From: Streptomyces fulvorobeus
GTDB taxonomy: Bacteria; Actinomycetota; Actinomycetes; Streptomycetales; Streptomycetaceae
Assembly (NCBI RefSeq): GCF_013167895.1
Contig: NZ_BLWC01000001.1
Coordinates: 2,294,001 to 2,358,000 of the forward strand
Length of the DNA: 64,000 nucleotides
Reading direction: 5' to 3'
Shown here: positions 46,019 through 54,758 of the stretch, in pieces
Position numbering within the stretch: position 1 is the first letter of the stretch
Layout: each line of letters begins with the position of its first letter
Position numbers and translations under genes: made by a program
The notes under the pieces: generated by a model
What the model was told of the DNA's origin: nothing
What the model saw: the letters and a program-made list of their open reading frames with translations, nothing else
Database searches by the model: none

Positions 46019-46870
46019 TCAGTCCTTAACCGCTCCGCCGAGTCCCGAGACCAGGCGTCGCTGTACGAGTACGAAGAAGACCAGCACGGGAACGGTCATC
46101 ACCGTCGAGGCTGCCATGATCCCTCCCCAGTCGTTCTCGTCCGGTTTGAAGAAGACCAGCAGCGCCATCGGGAGCGTCGACTGGGAGGTGTCGCTGATGA
46201 GGAAGGACTTGGCGAACAGGAAGTCGTTCCAGGTCGAGATGAACGAGAAGACGCTGGTCGCCACGAGGCCGGGGAAGACCAGCGGGAAGAGGATCTGCCA
46301 CAGGAAGCGGGTGCGGCTCGCCCCGTCGATGTAGGCGGCCTCCTCCAGCGCCTCGGGGACGGCCCTGACGAAGCCGCGGAGCATCCAGATGGCGAACGGC
46401 AGCGAGAAGGCGAGGTGCGGCAGGATCAGCGATCCCAGCGTGTTCAGCTGCCCGAAGTCCCGCATCAGGAAGAACAGCGGGATGGTCAGCGCCTCGACCG
46501 GCACCATCTGCGCGACCAGGAACATGATCAGCAGCGTCGTGCGGAACTTGAAGCGGAACCGGGTAACCGCCGTGGCCGCCAGGAAGGCGATCAGCGCGGA
46601 CGCGATGACGACCGTGCCCGCGACGAGCAGGCTGTTGAGGAAGTAGCGGCCGAAGTCCTGCTGTTCGAAGACCCGGCGGAAGGAGTCCAGGGAGGGGGAC
46701 AGTGTCCAGGGGCGGGCTTCGGTGGACTGGATCTCGCCCGCCGGCTTGAAGGCCGAGAGCACCATCCAGTAGAGCGGGAAGGCGACGGCGGCGGCGATGA
46801 GCAGGGCCGCGGCCTCGGCGGCCAGCCGGCCGGGCCTGCGGACCCGGAAGCGGGTGCTGAGCGTGCTCAC
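46019..46870 (-). CDS. Sugar ABC transporter permease 2 (MalG type)
   Basis: 283-aa inner-membrane permease with six helices and the coupling loop EAAYIDGASRTRFLWQILFP. Part of the hexosaminidase operon: its GTG overlaps the stop of permease 1 by 4 bases and its stop is followed one base later by the GH20 start. No ATPase is encoded in the operon; in Streptomyces such importers use the shared ATPase MsiK. The ligand is probably a GlcNAc oligosaccharide, judged by the GH20 gene and the dre site. Confidence 0.88.
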   Translation of the reverse strand: MSTLSTRFRVRRPGRLAAEAAALLIAAAVAFPLYWMVLSAFKPAGEIQSTEARPWTLSPSLDSFRRVFEQQDFGRYFLNSLLVAGTVVIASALIAFLAATAVTRFRFKFRTTLLIMFLVAQMVPVEALTIPLFFLMRDFGQLNTLGSLILPHLAFSLPFAIWMLRGFVRAVPEALEEAAYIDGASRTRFLWQILFPLVFPGLVATSVFSFISTWNDFLFAKSFLISDTSQSTLPMALLVFFKPDENDWGGIMAASTVMTVPVLVFFVLVQRRLVSGLGGAVKD

Positions 46871-47850
46871 AGTTCTTCTCCCTGGCGCCGGACGAGGCGC
46901 AGATAGACCAGGGTCACGGCCAGCAGGATCACCAGCATGACGACGCCGATCGCCGAGCCGAGGCTGTACTGCGAGGACGCGAACGCCTTCTGGTACGCGT
47001 ACACGTTGAGCACCAGGTTCTGGCCGGCGATGCCCCCGCCGTTGGTCATGACGTAGATCTGGGTGAACACCTTGAAGTCCCAGATGATCGACTGGATGGT
47101 GACGACGACCAGGATCGGCCGGAGCATGGGTGCCGTGACCGACCGCCAGATCCGCCACTGCGAGGCGCCGTCCAGCGAGGCCGCCTCCAGCACCTCGGTG
47201 GGGATCGCCCGGATGCCCGCGTAGACGGTCACCATCACGAACGGGAACGAGCACCAGAGCACTTCCAGCAGGACCAGGGCGAAGGCGCTGTAGCGCCCGT
47301 ACGTCCAGGAGAAGTCGCCGAGTCCCAGCACCCGGTTGACCGGCCCGAAGTCGGGGTCGAAGAGGAAGACCCAGACGGTGGACCCGGTGACCGCGGGGGT
47401 CGCCCAGGCGCCGAGGGCGGCCATCATGAGCGCGAGCCGGGGCAGCGCCCGGACCCGCGTCAGCAGGACGGCGAGCGCGCAGCCGGTCATCAGGGTGGCG
47501 AGCACGCAGGCCGCGGCGAAGACCACGGTCGCGAGGAGCACCTGCCAGAACTGGCTGTCGCCGAAGAGGGCCGTGTAGTTGCCGAACCCCTTGAACGTGG
47601 TCGGCTCGCCGCCGCTGACCTGGGCCTGGGTGTACTCCAGGAAGGAGATCAGGCCCAGCTGGTGGATCGGGTAGACGAGGAGTCCGCCGAGGAGGACCAG
47701 CGCGGGCAGGAGGTAGAGCCAGGGGGTCCAGCCGGGCCGCCGCGCGGGTGAGACGGGGCGGCGGCGCCGAGGCGGGCGCGGGCGTGCGCCGCCCGCCCCG
47801 GCGGTCCCGGCGGGGGCCGGAGCCTTGTACGTCGTGCTGTTCGCGGTCAT
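46867..47850 (-). CDS. Sugar ABC transporter permease 1 (MalF type)
   Basis: 327-aa permease. A 45-residue basic, Pro-rich N-terminal extension precedes six helices and the loop EAASLDGASQWRIWRSVTAP. Second gene of the operon, 2 bases after the binding protein gene. The basic extension is unusual but common among Streptomyces CUT1 permeases. Confidence 0.88.
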   Translation of the reverse strand: MTANSTTYKAPAPAGTAGAGGARPRPPRRRRPVSPARRPGWTPWLYLLPALVLLGGLLVYPIHQLGLISFLEYTQAQVSGGEPTTFKGFGNYTALFGDSQFWQVLLATVVFAAACVLATLMTGCALAVLLTRVRALPRLALMMAALGAWATPAVTGSTVWVFLFDPDFGPVNRVLGLGDFSWTYGRYSAFALVLLEVLWCSFPFVMVTVYAGIRAIPTEVLEAASLDGASQWRIWRSVTAPMLRPILVVVTIQSIIWDFKVFTQIYVMTNGGGIAGQNLVLNVYAYQKAFASSQYSLGSAIGVVMLVILLAVTLVYLRLVRRQGEEL

Positions 47851-47852
47851 CG

Positions 47853-49157
47853 TCAGCCCGCGGCGGCGAACGCCGCGTCCATCTTCTTCGCGGCGTCGTC
47901 CGACGCCTGTGCCACGTCCTTACGTCCGCTGACGATCTCCTGGAACATCGTCGGCAGGACGAGCGAGGCGTCTATCTGACCCCAGCCGGGGGAGGCGGGG
48001 ACGAACTTGGCGCCCGCGTTGAGGGTCTGGACGAACGGGGCGATGAACGGCTCCTTCTTCGCGGCGTTGTCCCGTACGTCGGTGTACGTCGGCAGGAAGC
48101 CCATCGCGTCGAAGAGCCTGGCCTGCGTCTGCTTGCCGGCCAGCGACTTCATCAGCTCCACCGCCAGGGTGCGGTGCGCACTGCTCTTGAGTACGCCGAT
48201 GTTGTTGCCGCCCGCGAACGCCGGGGCGATCGAGCCGGGTGCGACTCCGGGCAGCGGCACGACCGCGTACTTGCCCTTGACCGCGCCCGCCTCGACCGCG
48301 GTGTGGCTGAAGTCGCCGCCGATGGCCATGGCCGCCTTGCCCGAGGCGAAGGCGGTGACGGTCGCGTTGCCGCCCATGGAGGCGCACTTGGCGGCCGGGC
48401 AGTTGGCGTCCCCGAAGAGCGAGGTGTAGGTCTCGATGCCCTTGCGGGCCTTGTCGCTGTTGATGGCCGCCTTGTAGGTGCCGCCGCTCTCGTTGGCCAG
48501 TTCGCCGCCGCCGGCCCAGATGAACGGCATCGCGCCGTAGGTGTAGGCGCCCCCGACCGCGAGGCCGTACAGGTCGGGCTCGGCCTTGTGGACCTTCTTC
48601 GCGGTGGAGATCAGCTCGGCCTGGGACTTGGGGACCTCGATGCCCAGGTCCTCGAAGACGTCGGTGCGGTAGTAGAGCGCCCGTACGCCGACGAAGAGCG
48701 GGGCTCCGTAGACCTTGCCGCCTACCGTCACGGACTGCCGGGCGACCGGGTCGGTGTCCTTGGCCTCGTCCCAGGCCGCGAACTCCTCGCTCACGTCGGC
48801 GAGGCCGCCGTCCTTCACGTAACCGGCCGTGTCGGTGTTGCCGTACTCGATGAGGTCCGGGGCGCTCTTCGGGTCGTTGAAGGCGGCCTTGATCCGCTGG
48901 GCGCGGGTGTCGACGGGGATGTACTCGACCTCGACCTCCGTGGCCTTGTGGCTCTTCTCGAAGGCGGCGACGGCCGCGTCGACGACCTGCTCCTTGGGCT
49001 TGTTGCCGACCTCCTGGAACAGCCAGACGCGGAGCGTGCCGGACTTCTCGTCGCCCTTGGCGCTGGTGTCGGAGGTCTGCGGTGCGCAGGCGGTGGCGGT
49101 GAGGCCCGCCAGCAGCAGCGCCGCAGTGGGGGCGGCAATTCGGGCAGAAAGATTCAT
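47853..49157 (-). CDS. Sugar-binding lipoprotein of the ABC importer
   Basis: 434-aa extracellular solute-binding protein (SBP family 1). Signal peptide with lipobox TATAC and lipidated C24; later stretches such as GKVYGAPLFVGVRALYYRTD and AFASGKAAMAIGGD are typical. First gene of the importer/GH20 operon. A dre site lies 95 bases upstream and an imperfect palindrome nearer the start codon. Related to the DasA/NgcE type of chito-oligosaccharide binding proteins, which is inferred from context. Confidence 0.88.
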   Translation of the reverse strand: MNLSARIAAPTAALLLAGLTATACAPQTSDTSAKGDEKSGTLRVWLFQEVGNKPKEQVVDAAVAAFEKSHKATEVEVEYIPVDTRAQRIKAAFNDPKSAPDLIEYGNTDTAGYVKDGGLADVSEEFAAWDEAKDTDPVARQSVTVGGKVYGAPLFVGVRALYYRTDVFEDLGIEVPKSQAELISTAKKVHKAEPDLYGLAVGGAYTYGAMPFIWAGGGELANESGGTYKAAINSDKARKGIETYTSLFGDANCPAAKCASMGGNATVTAFASGKAAMAIGGDFSHTAVEAGAVKGKYAVVPLPGVAPGSIAPAFAGGNNIGVLKSSAHRTLAVELMKSLAGKQTQARLFDAMGFLPTYTDVRDNAAKKEPFIAPFVQTLNAGAKFVPASPGWGQIDASLVLPTMFQEIVSGRKDVAQASDDAAKKMDAAFAAAG

Positions 49158-49177
49158 CGGGGCCCCTACCGGTCAGT

Positions 49178-49196
49178 CGTTGCATCATGCGCAACG
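49178..49196. promoter_or_regulatory. Palindrome between the dre site and the sugar-binding protein gene
   Basis: Arms CGTTGC and GCAACG enclose seven bases, about 20 bases before the start codon. Could be a second operator (LacI or ROK type) next to the dre. Unassigned. Confidence 0.4.
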
Positions 49197-49251
49197 CGCG
49201 TTTCGTTCTGCACAACTGGCAGGAGAGTAGGTGCGCATCCGGACGCCGACA

Positions 49252-49267
49252 AGTGGTCTCAACCACT
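49252..49267. promoter_or_regulatory. DasR-responsive element (dre) of the ABC/GH20 operon
   Basis: AGTGGTCTCAACCACT keeps the dre core TGGTCT...ACCACT with two central changes and lies 95 bases upstream of the sugar-binding protein start. It links this operon to the GlcNAc regulon seen at nagE2. Confidence 0.8.
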
Positions 49268-49300
49268 CTGTGACCAGCGGAAGCAGCCCGTGCAACGCGA

Positions 49301-49338
49301 AGGACCCCCGGGGCGCGTCACCGCGCCCCGGGGGTCCT
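49301..49338 (-). terminator. Stem-loop after the DUF3039 gene
   Basis: A 17-bp perfect inverted repeat (49301-49317 with 49322-49338), loop TCAC, lies about 80 bases past the DUF3039 stop and insulates the sugar operon promoter. Confidence 0.8.
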
Positions 49339-49370
49339 GTCACAGGCCGTGCGTACATGCTCTTACGAAC

Positions 49371-49394
49371 GCGAACGCGAACGCGAACGCGAAC
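49371..49394. repeat. 6-bp tandem repeat (GCGAAC)4
   Basis: Four perfect copies, with a degenerate fifth copy just before (49365-49370), in the non-coding stretch between the terminator and the DUF3039 stop. Confidence 0.8.
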
Positions 49395-49419
49395 ACGGAC
49401 CGGTACGGAACGGTGCGGA

Positions 49420-49713
49420 CTACTTCTTGTCCTTGCCGCCCTTGCCCTTGTCCTTGTCGCCGCCGGCGCCCATGGACTCGTAGATCTCCTTGCACATGGG
49501 GCAGACCGGGTACTTCTTGGGGTCGCGCCCCGGAACCCAGACCTTGCCGCACAGCGCCACCACGGGGGTGCCCTCCAGGGCACTCGCCATGATCTTGTCC
49601 TTCTGGACGTAATGGGCGTAGCGCTCGTGGTCGCCGTCGCCGTGCGACACCTGTGGTGCCGGCTCAACGAGGGTCCCCGTACCTGCCCCGGGTTCGGGCT
49701 CAAGAGTGCTCAT
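49420..49713 (-). CDS. DUF3039 domain protein, putative zinc ribbon
   Basis: 97 aa. Core ERYAHYVQKDKIMASALEG, then VVALCGKVWVPGRDPKKYP and PVCPMC, a candidate zinc site (C-x-G-K ... C-P-x-C). The last 15 residues are Gly/Lys-Asp rich (DKDKGKGGKDKK). Widely conserved in actinobacteria, function unknown. The start is the ATG at 49713; a GTG at 49722 is possible. Confidence 0.8.
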   Translation of the reverse strand: MSTLEPEPGAGTGTLVEPAPQVSHGDGDHERYAHYVQKDKIMASALEGTPVVALCGKVWVPGRDPKKYPVCPMCKEIYESMGAGGDKDKGKGGKDKK

Positions 49714-49820
49714 AACCGCCAAGGGTACTGAAGGCCGCGCCGTGCCGGAGCCGCCAGGTACGCCGGGCCCCGCGGCCGGTCCCGCGCGGGCCGCGCACCC
49801 GTACGGCGACCGGCCGCGCG

Positions 49821-50381
49821 TCAGTTCAGCGAGGGGTCGTCCGGGTACGTCGCGATCATCGCCAGCTCGCTGCGCTGACGCCGCAGGACCGCCCGCCAGA
49901 GGTGCTCCGGGCGGGGCGATGAGACGTCGCCCGGCTCGGACTCGACGACGTACCAGGCGCCGTCCCCGAGCTCGGCCTCCAGCTGACCCGGCCCCCAGCC
50001 CGCGTACCCGGCGAAGATCCGCAGCGATCCGAGAGCCGCGGCCAGCAGTTCGGGCGGCGTCTCCAGGTCGACCAGGCCGATCGCCCCGTGCACGCGCCGC
50101 CAGCCGAGGGGCCCGTGGTCGCCGGGGATCACGGCCACGCCGAGCGCGGAGTCCAGCGAGACGGGTCCGCCCTGGAAGACCACGTCCGGCTCACCGGCGA
50201 GTCCGGCCCAGGGCGCGAGGATGTCACCGACGCCGACCGGGGTCGGGCGGTTCAGGATCACGCCGAGCGAGCCCTCCTCGTCGTGGTCGAGGAGCAGCAC
50301 CACCGCGCGGTCGAAGTTCGGGTCCGCCAGGGCGGGCGCGGCCACGAGCAGCCGCCCTGTGAGCGAGGACACCTCGGTCAT
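49821..50381 (-). CDS. YqgE/AlgH family protein
   Basis: 186 aa. The family pattern SLTGRLLVAAPALADPNFDR, LLDHDEEGSLGVILNRPT and GYAGWGPGQLEAEL is complete. Biochemical role unknown; in gram-negatives it was linked to alginate regulation and RNA or redox functions. Divergent from murA with 298 bases between starts. Confidence 0.9.
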   Translation of the reverse strand: MTEVSSLTGRLLVAAPALADPNFDRAVVLLLDHDEEGSLGVILNRPTPVGVGDILAPWAGLAGEPDVVFQGGPVSLDSALGVAVIPGDHGPLGWRRVHGAIGLVDLETPPELLAAALGSLRIFAGYAGWGPGQLEAELGDGAWYVVESEPGDVSSPRPEHLWRAVLRRQRSELAMIATYPDDPSLN

Positions 50382-50679
50382 GGCAGAAATGATCCCGCAT
50401 CATCGGCCTCCGCGGATACCAGGTGGACCCGCTCATCCCGCAGCGGTGCCGAAGTGGTCCCTGAGCGGTCACCAGTGCAGCTCAGGGGCGCACGGGTGCA
50501 CGGAGAGCGCACGGTTCCGGGGCCGATCCGGACCGTCACCCTCCGCCAGGAACACTGCGCGGAGCGTGTTGTGGCGGATTCATGACGTCGTCCCGCCCCC
50601 GTTGCCCTTACGGAAGGGGGGTAGGAGGCCATTACCCTTTTCGATGGCCCCCGCCCGACCACTCCGGAACGCGAGATTC

Positions 50680-52020
50680 ATGACCGGCACAGACGATGTC
50701 CTGCTTGTCCACGGCGGAACCCCGCTGGAAGGCGAGATCCGCGTCCGCGGCGCCAAGAACCTGGTGCCCAAGGCGATGGTCGCCGCGCTGCTCGGAAGCG
50801 GGCCGAGCCGGCTCCGCAACGTGCCCGACATCCGTGACGTACGGGTGGTGCGGGGACTTCTGCAGCTGCACGGCGTGACCGTCCGCCCCGGTGACGAGCC
50901 GGGCGAACTGATCCTCGACCCGTCCCACGTCGAGAGCGCGAACGTCGCCGACATCGACGCCCACGCGGGCTCGTCGCGCATCCCGATCCTCTTCTGCGGC
51001 CCTCTGCTGCACCGCCTGGGCCACGCCTTCATCCCGGGGCTCGGCGGCTGCGACATCGGCGGCCGGCCCATCGACTTCCACTTCGAGGTGCTGCGCCAGT
51101 TCGGCGCGACGATCGAGAAGCGCGCGGACGGCCAGTACCTGGAGGCCCCGCAGCGGCTGCGCGGCACGAAGATCCGGCTGCCGTACCCGTCCGTGGGCTC
51201 CACCGAGCAGGTGCTGCTGACGGCCGTGCTGGCCGAGGGCGTCACCGAGCTGTCCAACGCGGCCGTGGAGCCGGAGATCGAGGACCTCATCTGCGTACTG
51301 CAGAAGATGGGCGCGATCATCTCGATGGACACCGACCGGACCATCCGGATCACGGGTGTGGACCGGCTCGACGGTTACACGCACCGGGCCATCCCGGACC
51401 GCCTCGAGGCCGCCTCCTGGGCGTCCGCCGCGCTGGCGACCGAAGGCAACATCTACGTGCGCGGCGCCCAGCAGCGCTCGATGATGACCTTCCTGAACAC
51501 CTTCCGCCGGGTCGGCGGGGCCTTCGAGATCGACGACGAGGGCATCCGCTTCTGGCACCCGGGCGGCGCGCTGAACGCCATCGCCCTGGAGACGGACGTG
51601 CACCCCGGGTTCCAGACCGACTGGCAGCAGCCCCTGGTGGTGGCGCTGACGCAGGCCAGTGGCCTGTCCATCGTCCACGAGACGGTGTACGAGTCGCGGC
51701 TCGGCTTCACCTCGGCGCTCAACCAGATGGGCGCGCACATCCAGCTCTACCGCGAATGTCTGGGCGGCTCCGACTGCCGCTTCGGCCAGCGCAACTTCCT
51801 GCACTCGGCGGTCGTGTCGGGGCCCACGAAGCTCCAGGGCGCCGACCTGGTCATCCCCGACCTGCGCGGCGGCTTCTCGTACCTGATCGCCGCTCTGGCG
51901 GCGCAGGGCACCTCCCGGGTGCACGGCATCGACCTGATCAACCGCGGCTACGAGAACTTCATGGAGAAGCTCGAGAAGCTCGGCGCGAAGGTCGAGCTGC
52001 CGGGCGGGGCGCTCGTCTAG
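50680..52020 (+). CDS. murA: UDP-N-acetylglucosamine 1-carboxyvinyltransferase
   Basis: 446-aa enolpyruvyl transferase that adds PEP to UDP-GlcNAc, the first committed step of peptidoglycan synthesis. K26-N27 matches the essential KN pair, and the active-site loop has C124 (GLGGCDIGGRP), which is the fosfomycin-sensitive form rather than the Asp form of mycobacteria. The ATG at 50680 is chosen over upstream in-frame starts because it gives the family N-terminus. Convergent with hup across two large hairpins. Confidence 0.95.
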   Translation: MTGTDDVLLVHGGTPLEGEIRVRGAKNLVPKAMVAALLGSGPSRLRNVPDIRDVRVVRGLLQLHGVTVRPGDEPGELILDPSHVESANVADIDAHAGSSRIPILFCGPLLHRLGHAFIPGLGGCDIGGRPIDFHFEVLRQFGATIEKRADGQYLEAPQRLRGTKIRLPYPSVGSTEQVLLTAVLAEGVTELSNAAVEPEIEDLICVLQKMGAIISMDTDRTIRITGVDRLDGYTHRAIPDRLEAASWASAALATEGNIYVRGAQQRSMMTFLNTFRRVGGAFEIDDEGIRFWHPGGALNAIALETDVHPGFQTDWQQPLVVALTQASGLSIVHETVYESRLGFTSALNQMGAHIQLYRECLGGSDCRFGQRNFLHSAVVSGPTKLQGADLVIPDLRGGFSYLIAALAAQGTSRVHGIDLINRGYENFMEKLEKLGAKVELPGGALV

Positions 52021-52035
52021 CAACGGCGCGCAGCG

Positions 52036-52092
52036 GCACACGACGGACGGCGGCGGCCCCCTGGGAGGGGGCGGCCGCCGTCCGTCGTGTGC
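52036..52092. terminator. Large stem-loop between murA and hup (murA side)
   Basis: A 19-bp perfect outer stem (52036-52054 with 52074-52092), one G-G mismatch and a 6-bp inner stem with a 5-nt loop, starting 15 bases after the murA stop. Confidence 0.82.
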
Positions 52093-52125
52093 GGGGGCCC
52101 TGGAGGCCCCGCACACGGCGAACGG

Positions 52126-52165
52126 CGAGGAGCGGCCGCCCCCGTACGGGGACGGCCGCTCCTCG
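52126..52165. terminator. Large stem-loop between murA and hup (hup side)
   Basis: A 13-bp perfect outer stem (52126-52138 with 52153-52165), one mismatch and a 4-5 bp inner stem, 17 bases past the hup stop. Confidence 0.78.
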
Positions 52166-52181
52166 TCTGCTGCTCGGGGCC

Positions 52182-52463
52182 TTACTTGCCCTTGGCGGCT
52201 TCCTTGAGCTTCGAGCCCGCGGAGACCTTCACGCTGTAACCGGCGGGGATGTTGATCGGGTCGCCGGTCTGCGGGTTCCGAGCGGTGCGAGCGGCACGGT
52301 GGGTGCGCTCGAAGGTCAGGAAGCCGGGGATGGTGACCTTCTCGTCGCCCTTGGCGACGATCTCTCCGACGGTCTCGGCGAGCGCGGCCAGCACGGCGTC
52401 GGCGTCCTTGCGAGTCACCTCGGCGCGGTCGGCCAGGGCGGCCACCAGCTCACTGCGGTTCAT
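52182..52463 (-). CDS. hup: HU-type nucleoid DNA-binding protein
   Basis: 93-aa HU. N-terminal MNRSELVAALADRAEVTRKD, then GFLTFERTHRAARTARNPQTGDPINIPA with the DNA-bending arm (RNPQTG). The short C-terminus marks it as the vegetative HupA type rather than the long-tailed HupS. Bends DNA and helps compact the nucleoid. Long promoter region upstream (52464-52813). Confidence 0.94.
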   Translation of the reverse strand: MNRSELVAALADRAEVTRKDADAVLAALAETVGEIVAKGDEKVTIPGFLTFERTHRAARTARNPQTGDPINIPAGYSVKVSAGSKLKEAAKGK

Positions 52464-52853
52464 GTTTGTACTCCCGTGTTCTTCTTGCCTGTGAGGCGTG
52501 AGATCGAAGCCGATGCTGCCAGGGCCCTCTGACAGTCCCCGGACCCGGGTCTGATGTCAGACCCTCTCGCCCGAATACGCATCCTGCCCCCACCAGCGGC
52601 GGGAAAGCCAATCCGGAACTCTCCGGAGTCACACGAAAAGCGCCACGACTTGCCCGTGGTGACGTTCCGTCGACTCCCGGAAGCGGTCCGCAGCGGATGC
52701 CGGGCTCTGCGGGGCCGGGCCCAGCGGGGCCCGCTGCCCGCCACCCTAAAGGGGCGTTTGGGACGCCGCGACCCGCGACGCGCCGTACGGCGGCGCGGGT
52801 GAGGCAGGGCACCCTCCGCGCCGGCCGTGGCCGGCCGGCGCGGAGAGCGCCTC
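52464..52853. other. Intergenic region upstream of hup
   Basis: About 390 bases without a gene. The hup promoter should lie near the gene; the malic enzyme terminator is at 52814-52845. No other strong element found. Confidence 0.4.
52814..52845 (-). terminator. Stem-loop after the malic enzyme gene
   Basis: A 13-bp perfect inverted repeat (52814-52826 with 52833-52845) and a 6-nt loop, 8 bases past the stop codon. Confidence 0.75.
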
Positions 52854-54290
52854 TCAGGCGAGTTCCGAGGTGCTCTCGGCGGCGGCGCCCGCGGCCTTCG
52901 CGGCGGCGCGGACGGCCCCCGCGACGGCTCCGGCGACCTTGTCGTTGAAGACCGAGGGGATGATGTAGTTCGCGTTCAGCTCCTCCTCCGCGACGACGTC
53001 CGCGAGGGCGCCGGCGGCGGCGAGCATCATCTCCGTGTTGACGGTGCGGGACTGAGCGTCCAGCAGACCGCGGAAGACGCCCGGGAAGACCAGCACGTTG
53101 TTGATCTGGTTGGGGAAGTCCGAACGGCCGGTGGCGACGACCGCGGCCGTGAGGCGGGCGATCGCGGGCTCGACCTCGGGGTCCGGGTTCGCGAGCGCGA
53201 ACACGATGGCGCCCTCGGCCATGGCGGCGACGTCGTCGCCGTTCAGGACGTTGGGGGCGGAGACGCCGATGAAGACGTCAGCGCCGACGACGGCCTCCTT
53301 GAGGGTGCCGGTGACGCCCTCCGGGTTGGTGTTGTCCGCGATCCATCGCAGCGGCGAGTCGGGGTCGGCGGAGACCAGGTCCTCGCGGCCCGCGTGCACC
53401 ACGCCGTGGATGTCGGCGACGACGGCGTGCTTGACACCTGCGGCGATGAGCAGCTTCAGGATGGCCGTACCGGCCGCTCCCGCGCCGGACATGACGACCC
53501 GTACGTCCCCGATCTCCTTGGTGACCACGCGCAGGGCGTTGGTCAGGGCGGCGAGGACGACGATGGCGGTGCCGTGCTGGTCGTCGTGGAAGACGGGGAT
53601 GTCCAGGGCCTCGCGCAGCCGCGCCTCGATCTCGAAGCACCGGGGGGCGGAGATGTCCTCCAGGTTGATGCCCGCGAAGCCGGGGGCGATGGCGCGGACG
53701 ATGGCGACGATCTCGTCGGTGTTCTGCGTGTCCAGGCAGATCGGCCAGGCGTCGATGCCCGCGAAGCGCTTGAACAGGGCCGCCTTGCCCTCCATCACGG
53801 GGAGCGCGGCCATCGGGCCGATGTTCCCCAGGCCGAGCACCGCGGAGCCGTCCGTCACGACTGCGACGGAGTTGCGCTTGATGGTGAGGCGGCGGGCGTC
53901 CTCGGGGTTCTCGGCGATAGCCATGCACACGCGGGCGACACCCGGGGTGTAGATCATCGAGAGGTCGTCACGGTTGCGGATGGGGTGCTTGGACGCCATC
54001 TCGATCTTGCCGCCGAGGTGCATCAGGAACGTACGGTCGGAGACCTTTCCGAGCACGACGCCCTCGATGTCGCGCAGACCTTCGACGATCTCGTCCGCGT
54101 GCGAGGTGGAGGAGGCCGCGATGGTGACATCGATCCGCAGCTTCTCGTGGCCGGAAGCGGTCACGTCGAGGCCGGTGACCGAACCTCCGGAGGACTCCAC
54201 GGCCGTGGTGAGCTGGGAGACCGCTGTGCCGCTCGCGGGCACCTCCAGCCTGACCGTCATCGAGTACGAGACGCTGGGCGCCGTTGCCAT
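52854..54290 (-). CDS. NAD(P)-dependent malic enzyme with N-terminal ACT domain
   Basis: 478 aa; oxidatively decarboxylates malate to pyruvate. Residues 1-80 look like an ACT regulatory domain (SMTVRLEVPASGTAVSQLTT). The catalytic part has SMIYTPGVARVC, VFHDDQHGTA (metal and substrate site) and the dinucleotide loop SGAGAAGTAI. Length and layout match the S. coelicolor NAD-type enzyme at the equivalent position, but cofactor cannot be decided here. The ATG at 54290 has GAAGGA about 8 bases upstream. Confidence 0.93.
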   Translation of the reverse strand: MATAPSVSYSMTVRLEVPASGTAVSQLTTAVESSGGSVTGLDVTASGHEKLRIDVTIAASSTSHADEIVEGLRDIEGVVLGKVSDRTFLMHLGGKIEMASKHPIRNRDDLSMIYTPGVARVCMAIAENPEDARRLTIKRNSVAVVTDGSAVLGLGNIGPMAALPVMEGKAALFKRFAGIDAWPICLDTQNTDEIVAIVRAIAPGFAGINLEDISAPRCFEIEARLREALDIPVFHDDQHGTAIVVLAALTNALRVVTKEIGDVRVVMSGAGAAGTAILKLLIAAGVKHAVVADIHGVVHAGREDLVSADPDSPLRWIADNTNPEGVTGTLKEAVVGADVFIGVSAPNVLNGDDVAAMAEGAIVFALANPDPEVEPAIARLTAAVVATGRSDFPNQINNVLVFPGVFRGLLDAQSRTVNTEMMLAAAGALADVVAEEELNANYIIPSVFNDKVAGAVAGAVRAAAKAAGAAAESTSELA

Positions 54291-54507
54291 GGCCGAGTCC
54301 TTCGCTTTCCTTAGCTTCATTGCCGCGTGGCCGGGGCACTCGCCCGCGGTCACGCTTCCCGATCGTCGCACCTACCGGCGAGTAGCCGGTAATGACTGCC
54401 ACAGTTCGGAAAGTAGTTTCCACCATACGAGAAGTAGGTGGTTCGGCGGAACCCCCAGCCGCCCGTGAACCCCACCCGCCCCGTGCGGAACACCTCCGGG
54501 GCACCTC

Positions 54508-54680
54508 CCGAACGAAAACAGACCCGCGCCACCGGAAGGTGACGCGGGCCTGTCTTCTTCACTTAGCGGCACCGACCCGCCATGCTCGCCTCGCGGCAAG
54601 TGGTCGCTCGAAGCGACGAAGGTTGGGCCCGGGGGCTTGGATCGAGCCGGTGCCGACTCCAGGCTAACAAAGACACCCGG
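54508..54680 (-). ncRNA. Candidate structured small RNA with its own terminator
   Basis: Nested helices are visible: 54563-54567 with 54663-54667 (5 bp), 54568-54574 with 54648-54654 (7 bp) and 54584-54588 with 54643-54647 (5 bp), all closing around a perfect 6-bp hairpin (54603-54608 with 54612-54617, loop CGA) and a smaller one (54588-54590 with 54595-54597). On the minus strand the structure ends in a stem of 13 pairs with two mismatches (54519-54533 with 54538-54552) followed by TTTTCG, a Rho-independent terminator pattern. Boundaries and strand are my reading. It is either a free-standing sRNA or a leader between the HelD-type gene and malic enzyme. Confidence 0.5.
54519..54552 (-). terminator. 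Terminator stem at the end of the candidate small RNA
   Basis: 15-nt arms (54519-54533 with 54538-54552, 13 pairs, two mismatches), loop of 4, then T-rich sequence on the minus strand. It could equally serve the HelD-type gene upstream of it. Confidence 0.65.
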
Positions 54681-54758
54681 AAAGTGGTCCCCGTAGGGCG
54701 GGACGATCGGAAACCGGCCAGCCGGCCGCTCCCCGGCCGGCCCCGGCGGGCTCCCCGG

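Larger units (their letters stand above)
54291..54758. other. Intergenic region between malic enzyme and the HelD-type gene
   Basis: 468 bases with no protein gene. It holds the malic enzyme promoter side (54291-54500) and a compact block of stems at 54508-54680 described separately. Confidence 0.5.

Noticed and set aside
49365..49394. Short direct repeats resembling a small CRISPR or iteron
   Set aside because: Unit is only 6 bases with no spacers, no cas genes and no replication gene nearby; it is a simple repeat.
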